DNA of 64,000 nt from Pelodera strongyloides (lineage: Eukaryota > Nematoda > Chromadorea > Rhabditida > Rhabditidae): positions 90,088 through 154,087 of the forward strand of contig JAANDG010000348.1 of assembly GCA_036852015.1 (NCBI GenBank). The letters run 5' to 3'. The position numbers were made by a program, and so were the translations under genes. Of this stretch, positions 1 through 13,091 are shown piece by piece; positions within the stretch are counted from its first letter, which is position 1, and every line of letters begins with the position of its first letter. The notes under the pieces are model-generated. The model saw only the letters and a list, made by a program, of their open reading frames with translations. It had not been told where the DNA came from and ran no database searches.

Positions 1-120
1 CTTCAACAAAATGCCCGTTGCAATTTCTCTCAATCAAATTTCCTCGTTTTCTAATCTTATCAAAGTCTAATCTCTTTCTTTTTGACCCTTTCTAAACAAA
101 ATTCCTTCGTATGTTTAGGC

Positions 121-206
121 CAGCTGTTTGGTAGTATCTGTTTGTGGGCGGCGCCTCGTCCCCCCAGACCCGCCCCCTTACTAGCCCGCCTGCTCGCGTG
201 CAGGTG
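121..206 (+). promoter_or_regulatory. GC-rich segment with E-boxes upstream of first HLH gene
   Basis: The 200 bases before the start at 320 are much richer in GC than their surroundings. They contain CAGCTG at 121-126, a CCCGCCCCC run at about 169-177 and CAGGTG at 201-206. CAGCTG and CAGGTG are E-box sequences bound by bHLH dimers. A promoter role is inferred from position only. Confidence 0.3.
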
Positions 207-319
207 TAGTAGTGCAGACACCCTGACCAGAGCCCCGAAGGTAGGCCGGTCTCGATCACGTCAGCTAATTTGCATAAATTTGCATATTTATTCCTACACT
301 TGGAATTTATTCCTAAAAA

Positions 320-2036
320 ATGAAGGCCTCAACTATGTCCTCAAGACCTGTGCCCAAAATTTCGACTCAAATTAAGAAGAGTAAGAAGCAGAGCAAGTCG
401 AATTCAGGTAATTATTAAATTTTCAATTATTTGTTGTTTATTTTATTATTCCATTTCATAATTCAACTTATTTGCCTAATAAATGGCTTCTTTTAGAAAA
501 GGTCAGCCAATTTCTATGTTCTTTTCCTCAAAATATTTGCTGCATTACTGCATTCTTTGGCACTCTTATTGTCTTAATTATATGCTTTGTTTTCACTAGA
601 AGATAAGAAAAGATGAATCATAGTTTTACTGAAAACTCAAAATGTTCTAAACATTATAGTTTCCACTGTAGCCGTACCTGTACTTCTTATGGTTCGAAAA
701 TTAAAATATTGCGCTATTATAAGTACCAAGAACGTTCTATAAAACCGTCTTGTACGTTTTAGCAGAAAAAGTATAATCACTAAATTTTTCAGTTTCACCT
801 GCATTGACGCGGGAAGAGCGTGCCGAGATGGCTCTTTTGAATACGATGCTGCCTCCGCCTGCTCGCCTGCAGGATCCGCTAGCGGATCCGGCACTACTTC
901 TCAATTCCACCTGCAGCTACATCGACGCGCTCCTGAGCACCATCGTGGCCAAAGTCAATCAGGGATCCTTGCCCCGAGGTAAACTTATTTTCATTAAAGC
1001 GATAGAACACAGGATTTTGAAGTGTATGTTGGATAATTGCGTTCCCATCTGTTGCATGCAAATGAATATAATTATAGCCCAGTATCAGGCAGTGATTTGC
1101 ATGCACTACATGGGAATAAAAAGTTGCAACATGCGTTCGAAAACCGGGTGTTATACGGCTTTAAACTTATTTACAATTTATCATCGTTGCTCCTCCACTG
1201 TATATTTATACATACTATACCCATCTAGCAACAATGTTAGCTTAGCTAACTGCGCACGCAGTGATAAGGAGAGTTACGCGATTGACCTTTTCCCCAAGGT
1301 AACCCTATCTGATAAGATTATATATAACCTCTAGCTTTGTAAGGGTATAAATCGATTTACCATCACCAATGTACCGTAGTTTTTCTTATCTTAATTAAGA
1401 CTTAGGGTACTAACCCCTAATCATCTCCCCTTCTTGAGTCACTAACGCAATGTCGTAAATCAGAGCACAGTGCTAATTTGGGCCTGGGTCAGGGTGACTG
1501 GTTTTTTCCCGAAGATTTTCCCACAAAGCGCAACAACTTGGCATTGACTTGAGCGCCGCGCGAGCGCAGATCGCTTATCGTGTAATTAGTGAGTGAGTTT
1601 GGGGGGTGAGGTGCAAGGTCGCGCCCGAGCTACCGTAATCCAAGATCTCTGGAGATTAGCCGAAAGTTAGACAATGATGTTGTGACACTGTTGCACTTTG
1701 TGTGTCCTTTACAGAGGTCATGTTTAAAGCGATTTAACGGCCGCTTTTTGAAATGTATCATGGACAACAGCGTTCCTGTGTCTGTGTGGTTATCCAAAGT
1801 TAGCTCGATTTTTTATTCCAATCACGCTCATTTGCATATGATGCATGGGAATGCAGTTATTCAAAATCCGTTTCAAATTCGGCTGTTGTACCGCTTTAAA
1901 TTCTCTATGCAAAGTTAAAAATATAAATTTAATTAACTCATTTTCAGAATTGCTGAACCAGCTCCCTGCCACACCACGTGCCCCTCTTACCTCGCGGCCG
2001 AAAAAGACGAACCGAAAACTCGAGAAGAGACGATAA
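320..2036 (+). CDS. Small HLH-like protein (120 aa, three exons)
   Basis: Exons 320-407, 793-978 and 1948-2036 join in frame (363 nt, stop TAA); both introns are GT-AG and the acceptors read TTTTCAG or TTTTTCAG. The product has a basic N-terminus (residues 1-29, many K and S), a central part with TREERAEMALLNTMLP then a proline-rich loop and LLLNSTCSYIDALLSTI, and a basic C-terminal tail ending KTNRKLEKRR. The last hydrophobic stretch aligns without gaps to helix 2 of Id/Emc-type HLH proteins (pattern L-L-x-x-x-x-x-Y-I-x-x-L). The segment before it fits helix 1, but the basic region has only EERAE instead of a DNA-binding ER-x-R. I infer a non-DNA-binding HLH partner protein. It also resembles the 98-aa protein at 23.9 kb (EER-x-E, YI-x-x-L-x-S, SLP). 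The exon structure is well supported; the HLH assignment is tentative. Intron 2 holds two MITEs. Confidence 0.72.
994..1164. mobile_element. TTAA-flanked MITE, family C, in intron 2 of first HLH gene
   Basis: The element begins TTAAAGCGATA and ends TATACGGCTTTAA as imperfect inverted termini, with internal ATGCAAATGAATATAA and TGCATGCACTACATGGGAA segments shared with other copies. It starts 15 bases after the donor of intron 2. It encodes nothing; the ORFs here are by-products. Confidence 0.7.
1724..1899. mobile_element. TTAA-flanked MITE, family C
   Basis: Inverted termini TTAAAGCGATTTAACGGC and GTTGTACCGCTTTAA enclose internal motifs shared with the copy at 994-1164 (CAACAGCGTTCC, GCATGGGAATGCAG). 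It ends 48 bases before exon 3 of the first HLH gene. Confidence 0.7.
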
Positions 2037-5000
2037 GAAATCGATATTTATCATATCGATTTATTGATTTTTCAAATTTTCCAAATCATCTGTTGATATC
2101 AATCAATATGGGTCTCTTCCCTTTTCACATGTACATATACTGTTTTAATTGTACTTTGTAGTTTGTTCTGTGATCTTTCCATTCTAACTTGATGATTAGC
2201 ATACGTTTTCTTTGAATCCTGTAGTGAGGGACAGGAAGCTGAGAAATTTGCATATTATATCGTATACGATAACGGGTTACTGTATTTCTGTATTCCCCTT
2301 CATGTCCACTGTGTAACTGCCCAATGTTGTTTGAGTTTTAGATTTCCTTCGATACTTGCATTAATTTATGCAGGTAGTTAAGTACTGTACTCGAAAATTA
2401 CTTACTTATTAGTGATTGATTTATATGTTGAGATACTGAAGTGTAGTGTAGTTTGTAGATGGTAGACGCCACTCGAGTACAGTAATTAACAAAAACAGCA
2501 ACACTGTGATCCAAATCTTTTTTTGTTTTCATTTGTTTTATTTTATTGTATGTTTGGTCTAGTAGACTAGAGATGTTGATCGGTTTATTTATTAAAAACC
2601 TAATAAATTATTAGATTATTATAAGATATTTTGGCGTTTTGAACAAACTGTAACACATTACACTGTGCACATTTTTGCAATTCATCACACAAGAAAAAAA
2701 CAATTGGCTGATACCAACGATCTGTCGATCATACATACATTTTATAAGGTGTGTTATGGTGGGAAAAAGTACTTAAAATTTAGTGCCGGACGCTTCGGAC
2801 GGGCACCAAAAATTTGAATAGGATACTAAGGAAATGCGTATCATATGCAACTTTCCCAAAGTAGGTTCAATACTGCTTTTTTAAGATACAGTATGTTGAT
2901 CTTCAAATAAGGCACGCTCTTTCAATTGAAAAACGCTTGACACATATGACCATTCAGAAACTATAGTCTAGCCAATTAGGGAACTAATTGTCCCCAAATA
3001 AAGGTTTCCCGCCTCTAAACCTTGCAAGTATACTCAATAATACATGATCTGTAACAAATATTTTATGTTTTATTTATCCTAGACAGATTGCTGCACCTGT
3101 TTTTACTAGCAATCATTGGATCATTAGCATGTATAGTATACCTTTACAACACAGCTGTGGTATTAGGTATTACCTCTTTAACAGCATGTCAACCTCGTTG
3201 TACCCGTATTATTGTGCAACATTACACGGCTGTTCCGAGCACTCAAGCGTGCGGTTAATCCGAAAATTAGACAAAATATTCGGGGCGCGCACGCTATAGA
3301 TTACGCTGTCTATAGTACGGTGCACAGGTGCATGCACCAGGACTGCTTTGTTAGCCTGCCTGAGCTTAGGCCTCGGGCTAAATAACCCAGAGTTACGCCC
3401 AGAGTTACGCAACCCACGTCAGCGATTGTTGTAGTTATCGACCATTGACTTTTGACAATGGAACCATGCGGAGATGTCAATCAGAACTTGGTAGAGCAAG
3501 TTGAAGAATGCATCTGCAACCTATGGGTAATTATGTACTGAGGTTGAGGTGGTTATTACTCAAGTGTTGCCAATTTAACTTTTACATATCTTCAACATGT
3601 AAATAACATTGAGTTAGATAAGTTACGGTAGTGAGCCATACTGAGGTATTGGTATCGCATATAGTGCAGCTTGATGAAGAGGACTATGCAGACTAACAAG
3701 TCTAACTAGTGGGAAGGCGTGGAGGTTACGCAATTAGCAATCATTGTTGACAGGCAGAGTAAGCGAAAGTAGTTTTGATAGTTCGTAGATGGTTCGTGAA
3801 TCAGATAGAACACATATGTAGTCTACAAGCAACAAACTACAATGATTTCCACTGGTAGTTTCAGGAACTGCTGTTTCAAAAATTCCAACCAGACGTTCAA
3901 ACTTCAGGGACAAAGTTCCCAAAACGGCCGGGGAAGTTCCCCCGGGTGTTAGTGGACACACAGCCTCAGGCACGCAATTTCCAGGCTGAAATTTGACTCC
4001 TCTATGCAAGAATTGCGCAATTCATGTAGGGCCTAGTTGACCCATTCACACCTTGGTACCCAATTACCTATAATACATATATTATACCGTAGACTAGGCC
4101 CTAGGGCACTAAATGCTAAAAAGTCGCTAAAACGACACTAACAGGTGACAGGTGCTCATCCGACAAATTAGCACGTAATTCAATACTGAAAACTTGAGCT
4201 AATGAGTATACATAGGTAAACAAATCGAGTGTCATTGTGGGAAATATATATATGGGAAATATATATACGGAGTTTTTTTCCACTGATTATACAGGTGGCA
4301 TACAATATTATTTATCGATTCGATAAATACGACTGATAAGATAAAGAACTGATTTGAATACGGATCATGTGAACCACAAAAGATGAGAATGCAGTAAGGG
4401 TTACTAACATAACAGCCAGCAAACTAACGAGTGGTACTGAAATCCTGAAATTAAGCTGGCCCATTAGTTTACCGTACCCTAGAACATCTACCGTAATTGA
4501 TATTTCCCCTGGTACAGTACCCAATCCCCCCCCCCCTTACAAATCTTAATTCCCCTACGACCTTCATGTATCTACTTGAGAAATGCTCAACGTTTTTGTC
4601 TTCTTCTCGCCACCCGTATAAATAAGTTGTGTTTCTAAAGTGGACAGCGCAAAAACTACGCGATCATCCATTAGCCGAACGACCTTGGAGACAAATCGGT
4701 GGTACGCATCACTACTCCTCACGATTACAACGAAGATATTTAAGGGAAGGTTACTAGTTTTAGTGTTCGAGGCTGGTTTCCTTAGGGGCGTTAACTTACA
4801 GTTAGACGGTTACTGTCAAATTAATTATTTCGTATAATTAGAGTTACTCAGAAAGGGAGAGAGGGTCAGAGAGAGGGGGAGAGAGAGAGAGAGCATGAGC
4901 AGTGTACAGAAAGAGAAACAGCGAGACCGAGAGAGATAATTATTTGATGAAAATCTTGATAAGGATAGAAAAAAGACATATAGAGACTTTCCCACGACCA

Positions 5001-5153
5001 CCTGTTTTCAAAAAATTAGAAATTCAAAAATGAATAAAATAATAATCTTCGCGCGCCTTTATGCAGAAGAGTGCATGGGAACGAAGGGTTGGTTCCCATG
5101 TTGCGTGTGGCGGTTTTATTTTTTATGAAAGTAGGCTGTTTTTTTTCTCATAT

Positions 5154-5304
5154 TGGGGTTTACAAGTATCCCAAAAATTGTTTGCGATTCTGTCAATACT
5201 ACCGTATTTCTGCACGAAACCTGCATTTATAATACGAAAAATTAAAAAAATGTTCTCGGGTAGTTCCAAGATACGGTAAATTTTCAACGTACTTGCAAAC
5301 CCCG
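5154..5304. mobile_element. MITE, family D (TIR TGGGGTTT.CAAGTA)
   Basis: About 150 bp with inverted ends TGGGGTTTACAAGTA and TACTTGCAAACCCC. The inside (CAATACTACCGTATTTCTGC, CACGAAACCTGCAT) is nearly identical to 20985-21140. Confidence 0.65.
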
Positions 5305-7289
5305 TGAGTATAATCTTCAAAACGTGTACTGCCTATGGCTATGTGAATTTTCCGCATGCAATTAAAGGTTTACCATTACGCTTAAAATAAAACGCTAATA
5401 TATTGTTAGAATATTTTACAAGCAATGACTCAGACAGGATAAAGGTTACGTTACGAGGGGGATTTGTATACCCGCACCAATAATATCAGTGGTGAATAAG
5501 ACTGGTCGTGAAGGTCCCCACCAATGATGAATCAGCATAGCAAGGTAGATATTCAAGTATAATACCCTAACTATACTATACAAACACAATATGGCACATA
5601 CTATGCAAATCACAAAACCATTACTTACAATTACCTAAAAATGGTAAAGCTTACTGTTTCCCAGTTATCTGAGTTCTTTGCAGCTATCTGAACTTTTGTC
5701 TTCCCCTGCGTTGGAACCGTTTCACTATAAGAAAGAGGTTCGTTCAAAAATATGGAACAAATATGAATACGGTCCCCGTTCTCACACGCATCACCCGTCC
5801 GTATGCTAATCGGTGTGACAGCCTTTTGAAGGTAAAATTCCGCTGTACTTTTTTCGGAAACTTTACGGAATGCAATAAGGATTTTGCACTAAAGGCTAAA
5901 GGCTGAGACAAGTTTCCAGTTCATATTCAAAATACGTTGGGAGAATCTACTTCATGAAAAGTTATACAAATTGAAGTAAAGGGCGGTATATCGGTAAATG
6001 GAAATATTTTATTGTTACAGTAGTCTTTGTCTCCTCGGAATGAGAACTCGTATATGAAAGATTGAGCAGTCTATAATTTCACGACTTACAACTAAATAGA
6101 TCAAGAGCGTAACTATCTTCAAGAGTGTAACCCTTACAGTTAGAGATCTGTCTGATGTTGCTTGAACAAGTTGCGCCTATCCTTTCCTAATATCATAAAA
6201 ATAAAGGTATACTAATTACTCTTTGAATTAATATTCCCAATCCACTTCTATAAAAATATTCCTCAAAAAAAACGTCCTTCATAACATAAATCCATTCATG
6301 GGAACCAATTGAGATGTATGGGGTTTAATGGATTTTTTCTTTCTTTTTTTTTCTTTGTCGGTCCTCCCTTTTCTCTTTTCTGTCTTGCGGAAAGTAGAGA
6401 GGGATGACCTAAATACCGTCGTATTACCTTAGAACCACTGCCACTTATTAGGGCTACCTACTTTGAAGGGAGGATGTGGGAACAATATTGCCGGTTTTTA
6501 AAGCGAGTATAACATCCGGATCACTAATATGATATAGTAGATTTAGAAGGAAGAAGATTTATTTAACCTAACTTACCTAACGCTTATGAACAACACATGC
6601 AGAATTTTAAGTTTGGCCGACATCAATATCAACTAGTAACACAATACTGGTATTATTTTACGCACTACCGTATCTAAACTGACCATATTGTATACGTGAC
6701 TGGTTCGTGACCATTTGGTGACCAGTTAGGCACGGTTTTCGCGAAACTTGTCATCACATGGTCCCGAAGTGGTCACCACAAAAACCCAGGAAACCGTCAC
6801 CAAATGGGTTCACCCATTACTCTGTGCCAAATTGTTTAATTGCCTTATGGTTTACCAAAAAATACAGAATAAGACAATATTTGCCCATCAAAGGAGCACT
6901 TGTCAATTCACTTGACTATTCCTCTTCCCCCATCGTGCCCGGCTGCTAATTGCGCAATTGCTTTTGAAACATTCAAGGGGTGCGGCACCCTTTGAGCACC
7001 AATTGGCAACCATAACAAGACTGGCGCAAGGAGCACATAAAATAACATGCACAAAGTGGCCGGCGCGCAGCCGTAAACTTGCGCCATTAGGGCAATTAAA
7101 CTAGCAATTAAACAATTACGTTGATCAAGGGTAAAGGATAGCGGGCTCGGTTTATGTGATTGCCTAATATTTTGATGAGATAATGAGACAAGAACTAGGT
7201 TGGGATTTTTGGAAAAAAGGATGATGTTTCATGAGTATGTTAAAAACGGGTGGAAATATTATTATCTTAATTACAGATTGTCAAATTAA

Positions 7290-7415
7290 GACAAAACACC
7301 TTGTTTTTGGAAAGTATGTTAGAAAACTGTTTGCAGATTTGCATGCAAATGAACGTTTATCACTACATGGGAATATAAATGGATTTCAAAAACCGGATGT
7401 TATATGGCTTTCAAC
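7290..7415. repeat. Degenerate family C MITE fragment
   Basis: Contains the family C internal marks GCATGCAAATGAACG, CACTACATGGGAATA and the end TTTCAAAAACCGGATGTTATA, but the left terminus is too diverged to place. Confidence 0.4.
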
Positions 7416-7874
7416 TTTTAAAATATGTCCTATAAGATGCTGCTTTTCCAACATGTGTGGATATCTCCTTTGCACTACACGGGAATATATGCTCGAATTT
7501 TGGAATTTAATTTTAATTTTCTATTCTTCTTTGGGACTTTGAGGCACATGATGGTGAAAAAAGATGAGTCTTTCTAATTTTGCTAAGGATCTTTCCTCAA
7601 CTACGTAAGTAAACTCCTTACGCTTACATAGTCCTGTCCACAGCTTATAACAGTATTCCTATATTTGTTTGGCTATAATGACGTAATATCAATACCGTAC
7701 ATTATATACTGTATGTTGGAATGTTTTGGTTGACCAGGTCAGCAAGCAGCTGCTAATCCAAAATGTAAACGTAAACTTACGCTATCGAGTTAAACGATTT
7801 GTTTAGATTAAGTACTCTAAAGTGAAGGGGTATCGGTTTCCCACACGCAGTTGAATTATTGCATTGCACCTGTT

Positions 7875-7887
7875 GGGGGGGGGGGGG
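7875..7887. repeat. Poly-G tract
   Basis: A run of about 13 G followed by GTTAGGGTTAGG. The two telomere-like hexamers are not extended, so I treat this as simple sequence. Confidence 0.6.
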
Positions 7888-8005
7888 GTTAGGGTTAGGA
7901 TAAACGAGTTACGCCGTGAAATAAATTCACAACTTTCGCAAGTGCAATATTGTGTATTTTTCGGTGTCTGCATCTTTTATAGCAATTCCTAGGAAAAGCC
8001 GTATG

Positions 8006-8175
8006 TTAAAGCGAATTGCTAGCCTCTTTGGAAAATTTGCATATGATAGGCAAATCCTATGTATCCTATGCTAATTTTGTACGATCGTCCACGGCAATCG
8101 TACAAAATTATCATAGGATACATAGGATTTGCTTATCATATGCAAATTTTCCAAAGGGGCTAGCAATTCGCTTTA
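8006..8175. mobile_element. Hairpin MITE, family A, copy 1
   Basis: A nearly full-length palindrome: the left arm begins TTAAAGCGAATTGCTAGCC, and the right arm returns as GGCTAGCAATTCGCTTTA. The arms share TTTGGAAAATTTGCATATGA, and the loop centres on CGATCGTCCACGG. Near-identical copies lie at 25665-25834 and 45407-45577. No coding capacity. Confidence 0.85.
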
Positions 8176-10923
8176 GCTATTGGAATCTCGATATGAATCA
8201 ATTAATGCTTACAAAAGCCTTCTGAAACTCTTATTAGCATGCTGAAACGCATACCAACATATTACAGCCGATATTTAAGAAAAAGCCACAACGTGGAGTA
8301 CTAACTATACGTTGTGGTTTTTGAAAATCACATTTATAAACTACAAGTACTAGAAAATTTGGGAACAAAATCATATTTGAATATTTATTAGATTCATTAA
8401 AAGAGCGCAACAATGTTGTATTGTATACTCTAAAGCGAAATAAAAATCTCCGTACCAAAGCCATATTCAGCTATTTGAAAGCCAACTTTATTATATTTTT
8501 TTCGCAAACATTCGTAAACAAGCGAAGTAAGATGTTGTATAATGGCATACCAAAATGGCACACTAATGGTGTCGTTAGATCTAACACCATTTAGAACAAT
8601 GGATTGTCACTCAGAGGATAACTATCAACACCGGATTGTTTATACAACACACTCTTCGGATACCTCGCAAGTGACAAAGTACCATCATTGTCATAGTGCT
8701 AGTGACATGACATAAGTTCTCTTTTACAACCAAGTCATCTTAAAATTTGAATTAAGGAGAAAAGGGTATTATTAAATTGCTCTTCTAAATAATACGATAT
8801 ATATAAAAAAATAGTTGTGGTTGTTTACACAAGCACAAGCACAACCTTCGCAAATTACAAATTACAATTTTGTCATTGCTCTAGTGACATTCTTTAGTAG
8901 TGTTGAATGCGCTCTTTTTGGACAATAAAGTGGTAACCAATTAAAAAAAAAGAATTCGTGCTCGTCACAACAAGCTCAATCGTAACTACATTTTTATCAC
9001 AATGCAGATACTTGCGGATAGGTTTATTTGTAAATTAGTTACTTTGTAAGAGCTAACATCGCTTCTAGCTCTGAGCGTAAGTTCCTTATTTTTGCACGGC
9101 CCTTCTTTATGGTTGACTACTTGACAACACAGCGTTGATTGCGTAACGATGTTGGAAGTTCTCAGACAAAGGAATAAATGCACATGCATGCAGATCCCCC
9201 TATAGACAAAGTACAAAGTCACCTCCCGCTGTTGAAGGCACTACTCACCTATAAGTAATTACCAGTAAAAGTACATGAGTGTCCTAATTACAACTGTCTA
9301 AAGGAACCTCCATCCTTTGTCTTGTGAATTTAATGGGAATACTGGTAAGCTTGAGATGCTAATATTTTAACAAATTTTACAAATAAGCATGTACTTGCAG
9401 GCTCTAGACACAGGAATATAATGTGCGTTTTTATTAGAAGAAGATCTTGGTAGGAGTGCAAAAAGAAGCTAGCATTATCGTTTCATTTTTATGATTGTGG
9501 TTTAATCAAAGCTCACGTATTGGGAACCAATAAATGATATAGAAGCATACCTTTGCTAAATAGTAAAAATTATCTATTAACATTATGTTTCTACCACATC
9601 TACAGTACACCATGGTACACTTCCTCACCATGGTGCTAAACATAAACAACCATATCCTGTGGCCACCCACTGTGGTGCAAAGTTTGCCCTCTCCGAGTCA
9701 AACAGGTAGTTAGGCAGTCAACAATTACGCAACCGTACCATTCCTCCGCACACAAAGCAAGCAATGCATTGACGGGACAAACCTACCAATTTACAGGCAA
9801 ATCAACCACAGCGGGCTATTTAGAACAAGAACCATTCTTCTATATAAAAACCAGCACCCCGATGTGACATGTTGGTAAGTATCAAATTACGGGGTTAAAC
9901 GAGTTACGTTGCGATCCCTGGGAAATTTATGGGCGTTTTTGGCGTGTACTTTTGTTGGAAAAAGTTACAATGCGGGATGCAGCTAGGCTAGTAACCAGTA
10001 TTAAACTATTAGATTTAAACCGGGAGCGTAAATTCTCGTTGGCGAGTTTATTTATTTATTTATCAAATAACACCACAGGGTGTGTGTGCATCACAATGAA
10101 ATGATGAAAAGAAAGTAGTATATAACTCGTCGTGTTGTCGTTGATTAGCAAACAGGTGATTTGATAATAAAACAATGGAAATCAAGCGTATATAGGTAAT
10201 GGTGTCAGGCATTTCAAGTTTTGCAAATATTTGGCCGCGATCGTATGATATGTGGGCGATATTGTATTGTTACGTCAAAAAATGGGCCACGAGATAAGAA
10301 CTGAACGAGTGGGCTTAGGTAAAAGTAAAGCTATTACAACAGGTACTCAAAAACTAGCACAGTGAATACCCTCCACCCGCAGGAAACCTTATGCGCTACA
10401 ATAAAATATTGCAGCGCCGCAAATGGCTTTTAGTGGATAAGCCACTCGATATTGGCAATTTTTTGCAAAACTATGAAGAGAAAGCACACTAATAAAGCGT
10501 CGATGAACCAAAAAATAAAGCGAAACCAAACCAAAAACCAAAAAAATAAAATAAAGCGAGTTTTTACTTACTGATGTCACCTAAATTACAAGATGTATTT
10601 GCTTGACTGATCGATAAATCGATAATCGAAATCATTAAAACATCGATCTTAGCATATTACAGTCATCAGCACGGAAAATTCTTCAGATGGTAGAATCGTA
10701 TAGCTCGGATACACGGATACTGTATGTTGAAACGTATCGTTCATGTCGTAAGCGTTATGGCAACGCTATCACTCATGCCATAGCGTTGACGCCCTATAAT
10801 TTCCACCGTTACTCACCTTTGATTGTAAGTCAATTCTCGGTGATTTATCACAGTCAACATTCATATATCGAGATATGGTAGTGTGTATTGTGTACGGTAC
10901 TACACAGAGACATAGCACATACA

Positions 10924-10944
10924 CCCCCCCCCCCCCCCCCCCCC
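10924..10944. repeat. Poly-C tract (21 C)
   Basis: Uninterrupted run of 21 cytosines; such tracts are often of uncertain length in assemblies. Confidence 0.9.
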
Positions 10945-11144
10945 TAACTTTTATATTTATCCATTTATTCTTTTCATCACTTTATGCTGTCCATTACGTG
11001 TAACAGGTGCGATGTGCGATTGGGAAACCAAAATATTTAGCAAAGATACCGCCTGAGATTTGGCGATAAGAGGTAATGGATTAATAGCGGAGTTCGCACT
11101 CGGAAAAAATAGGCATATCATTATAAAAGGTGTGACCCTGGGAG

Positions 11145-11275
11145 GTAGAGATAGAGTTAGAGAGAGGGAGGGACAGGGGAGAGAGAGAGATGAGATAAAG
11201 TAGAAAGGGGAGAGAGAGAAAAGAGAGGAGAGAGAAAGAGAGACGGAAAGAGAGAGAGAAAATAGAGAGATAGAA
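11145..11275. repeat. GA-rich microsatellite
   Basis: Imperfect (GA)n with GGGA interruptions. It creates a spurious leucine/serine-rich frame on the minus strand. Confidence 0.85.
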
Positions 11276-12073
11276 GTTAATTCGGCTTGTCTTTCAGATA
11301 ACATCTACTCTTATTATATTTGGGTTTTCTATTTTGATTGTATCACGCACATGCACTTGTGGAACCATATGGTAAACATATTATCCTGAATTTAACTGAA
11401 ATCCAAAAAAAAACTGCAGCAAATTCCAAACTACGGAATTTTCCCAAGATGGTACTTGTTGTAGGGTTGAAGAAGGAAATCCTAACGCATGTACTACTAC
11501 GAACACGAACTGGCGGGTATTCAGAAGTCTGAGTAAGTTCAGCGCACGTCGGTTTAACCAATAAGCGCTCAAAAAATATAAGCTACTATTAACGCACCAA
11601 GAGTCTTTAACCGATTAGTCTAAATGTAAGCTTATTCTTAGTCTTCACCAGACCGCACTGTATTCTTGTAGCTGTGCAGCTCTCTCTATCAGGTACTCAA
11701 CTTCTCGTACATTTCTATTTGACGCTGTCGACCCTAGTCTGTCATTTTAGGCATACTGTAGGTAAACGTTCTTAGCTGTCCCGTTGCTGGCCGCGAGTTC
11801 CATAGCTGTCTCTGACTGTCTTCTCTAGAAAACGACTATATTTGTTGAGGTTGGCAGGATAAGGACGGGGTCTGACCGTAAAGATCTGTGCTATAGCTAT
11901 AGGTACAGTAAAACAATCCGATACGCCAACATTCATAGCACGGCTATGGGTCAACAGGTACCCAAATATAGGATAGGTGAGATGAGAGGTGAGCTGAGGT
12001 TTTGAGAGTGTACCAGTGCCGTAGCGCTAGAATATATTCTTGGCTGGTGCTAGGGAGCTACACTAATTAATAA

Positions 12074-12101
12074 TTGATCCTGATAAGGATCAATTATCAT
12101 G
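12074..12101. repeat. Perfect short palindrome
   Basis: Arms ATAATTGATCCT and AGGATCAATTAT around a GATA centre. Not followed by a U-run, so it does not look like a terminator; function unknown. Confidence 0.5.
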
Positions 12102-12140
12102 TTGCAGTTAATTTGAGTTAGCTTGATTGCGCATTACACC

Positions 12141-12308
12141 CCCAGGTTTTTGAAACACATCGAGTACACTTACATTATTGTGCAGCATATGCAAGTGAGC
12201 ACAAATTTGAATAAAAAACGGCCCCTATTAGACTCCAATTAGCATAAATGGATAAGAATGCAGGTGTCCACGATGCGTTTCAAAAAGCGGCCGGTATTTC
12301 GCTTGAAA
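12141..12308. mobile_element. MITE, family B, degenerate left end
   Basis: Shares GGTTTTTGAAACACATCGAG at left and GATGCGTTTCAAAAAGCGGC then GGTATTTCGCTT at right with the other family B copies. The outer left terminus is lost. Confidence 0.6.
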
Positions 12309-12906
12309 ACCTTCATCTTTCTGCGAAAGACATTTCAAGAAACTCTTTTCTCTTCGGCCCGACCTTAGTCCCCCCTCCCCCAATATCTCCCTAGGTAAAT
12401 TTCCATTCGCTTGATGAATATGGACACATGTATCCAGTCACACCTGGGCCTCTCGGATCGCAAATATTATATTTAGGAGATCGGTTGTGCCGTGTGGGGG
12501 CCATGTGCATGTATTATATAGAATGTGTGCCGTCTGCAACGCATCTGTACTCCATCTGTTCGGCGTTTCTCTATTCTTTAATACGTATAACAGAGTTAGA
12601 GCATCTGGGACTGGGATCGAAAGGATGCAAAATCTGGCACACACAGGTTTGAGGATTGTTTCGGGAAAGTAAGCTCAAAGCTAGACTTAGGCAATGCCTC
12701 AGCCTAAGCCTATGCCTCATCGGTACAATACATTACCAATTGTCTTCTGTAAGGAAAAACAAGAATGCTAACAAAACGGGTAAATGAATGGGGCACTGTA
12801 CCTAGAAGTGTTTGTTCAACGGGTTATATTTTCAACCTCATTTTATATATATGCATTGAATCATTGACATTTTAGTTAGATCCAAAACCTCAGAGTTTCG
12901 ATTCGG

Positions 12907-13091
12907 TTAAAGCGAAGTACCGGCCGGTTTTCGAAGCACATCGAATAGACCAGCATTCTTATGCAGCGCGTATATGCAAATGAACACAAATTAAACTAAA
13001 AATCGAGCTAAATTTGAGCAAATTAGCGTAAATACGTAAGAATTCAGTTGTCCACAATGCGTTTCAAAAACCGGCCGGTATTTTGCTTTAA
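12907..13091. mobile_element. MITE, family B, well preserved
   Basis: Inverted termini TTAAAGCGAAGTACCGGCCG and CGGCCGGTATTTTGCTTTAA. Inside are CAGCATTCTTATGCAGC, AAATCGAGCTAAATTTGAGC and GTAAGAATTCAGTTGTCC. Both ends read TTAA. Confidence 0.8.

Noticed and set aside
82..375. 97-codon frame at the left end
   Set aside because: Overlaps exon 1 of the first HLH gene in another frame and reads mostly promoter sequence.
804..1334. 176-codon plus frame
   Set aside because: The first part is exon 2 of the HLH gene; the rest reads into the intron and a MITE.
7886..7900. Telomere-like GGTTAGGGTTAGG
   Set aside because: Only two units, not the TTAGGC of nematodes, and next to a poly-G tract.
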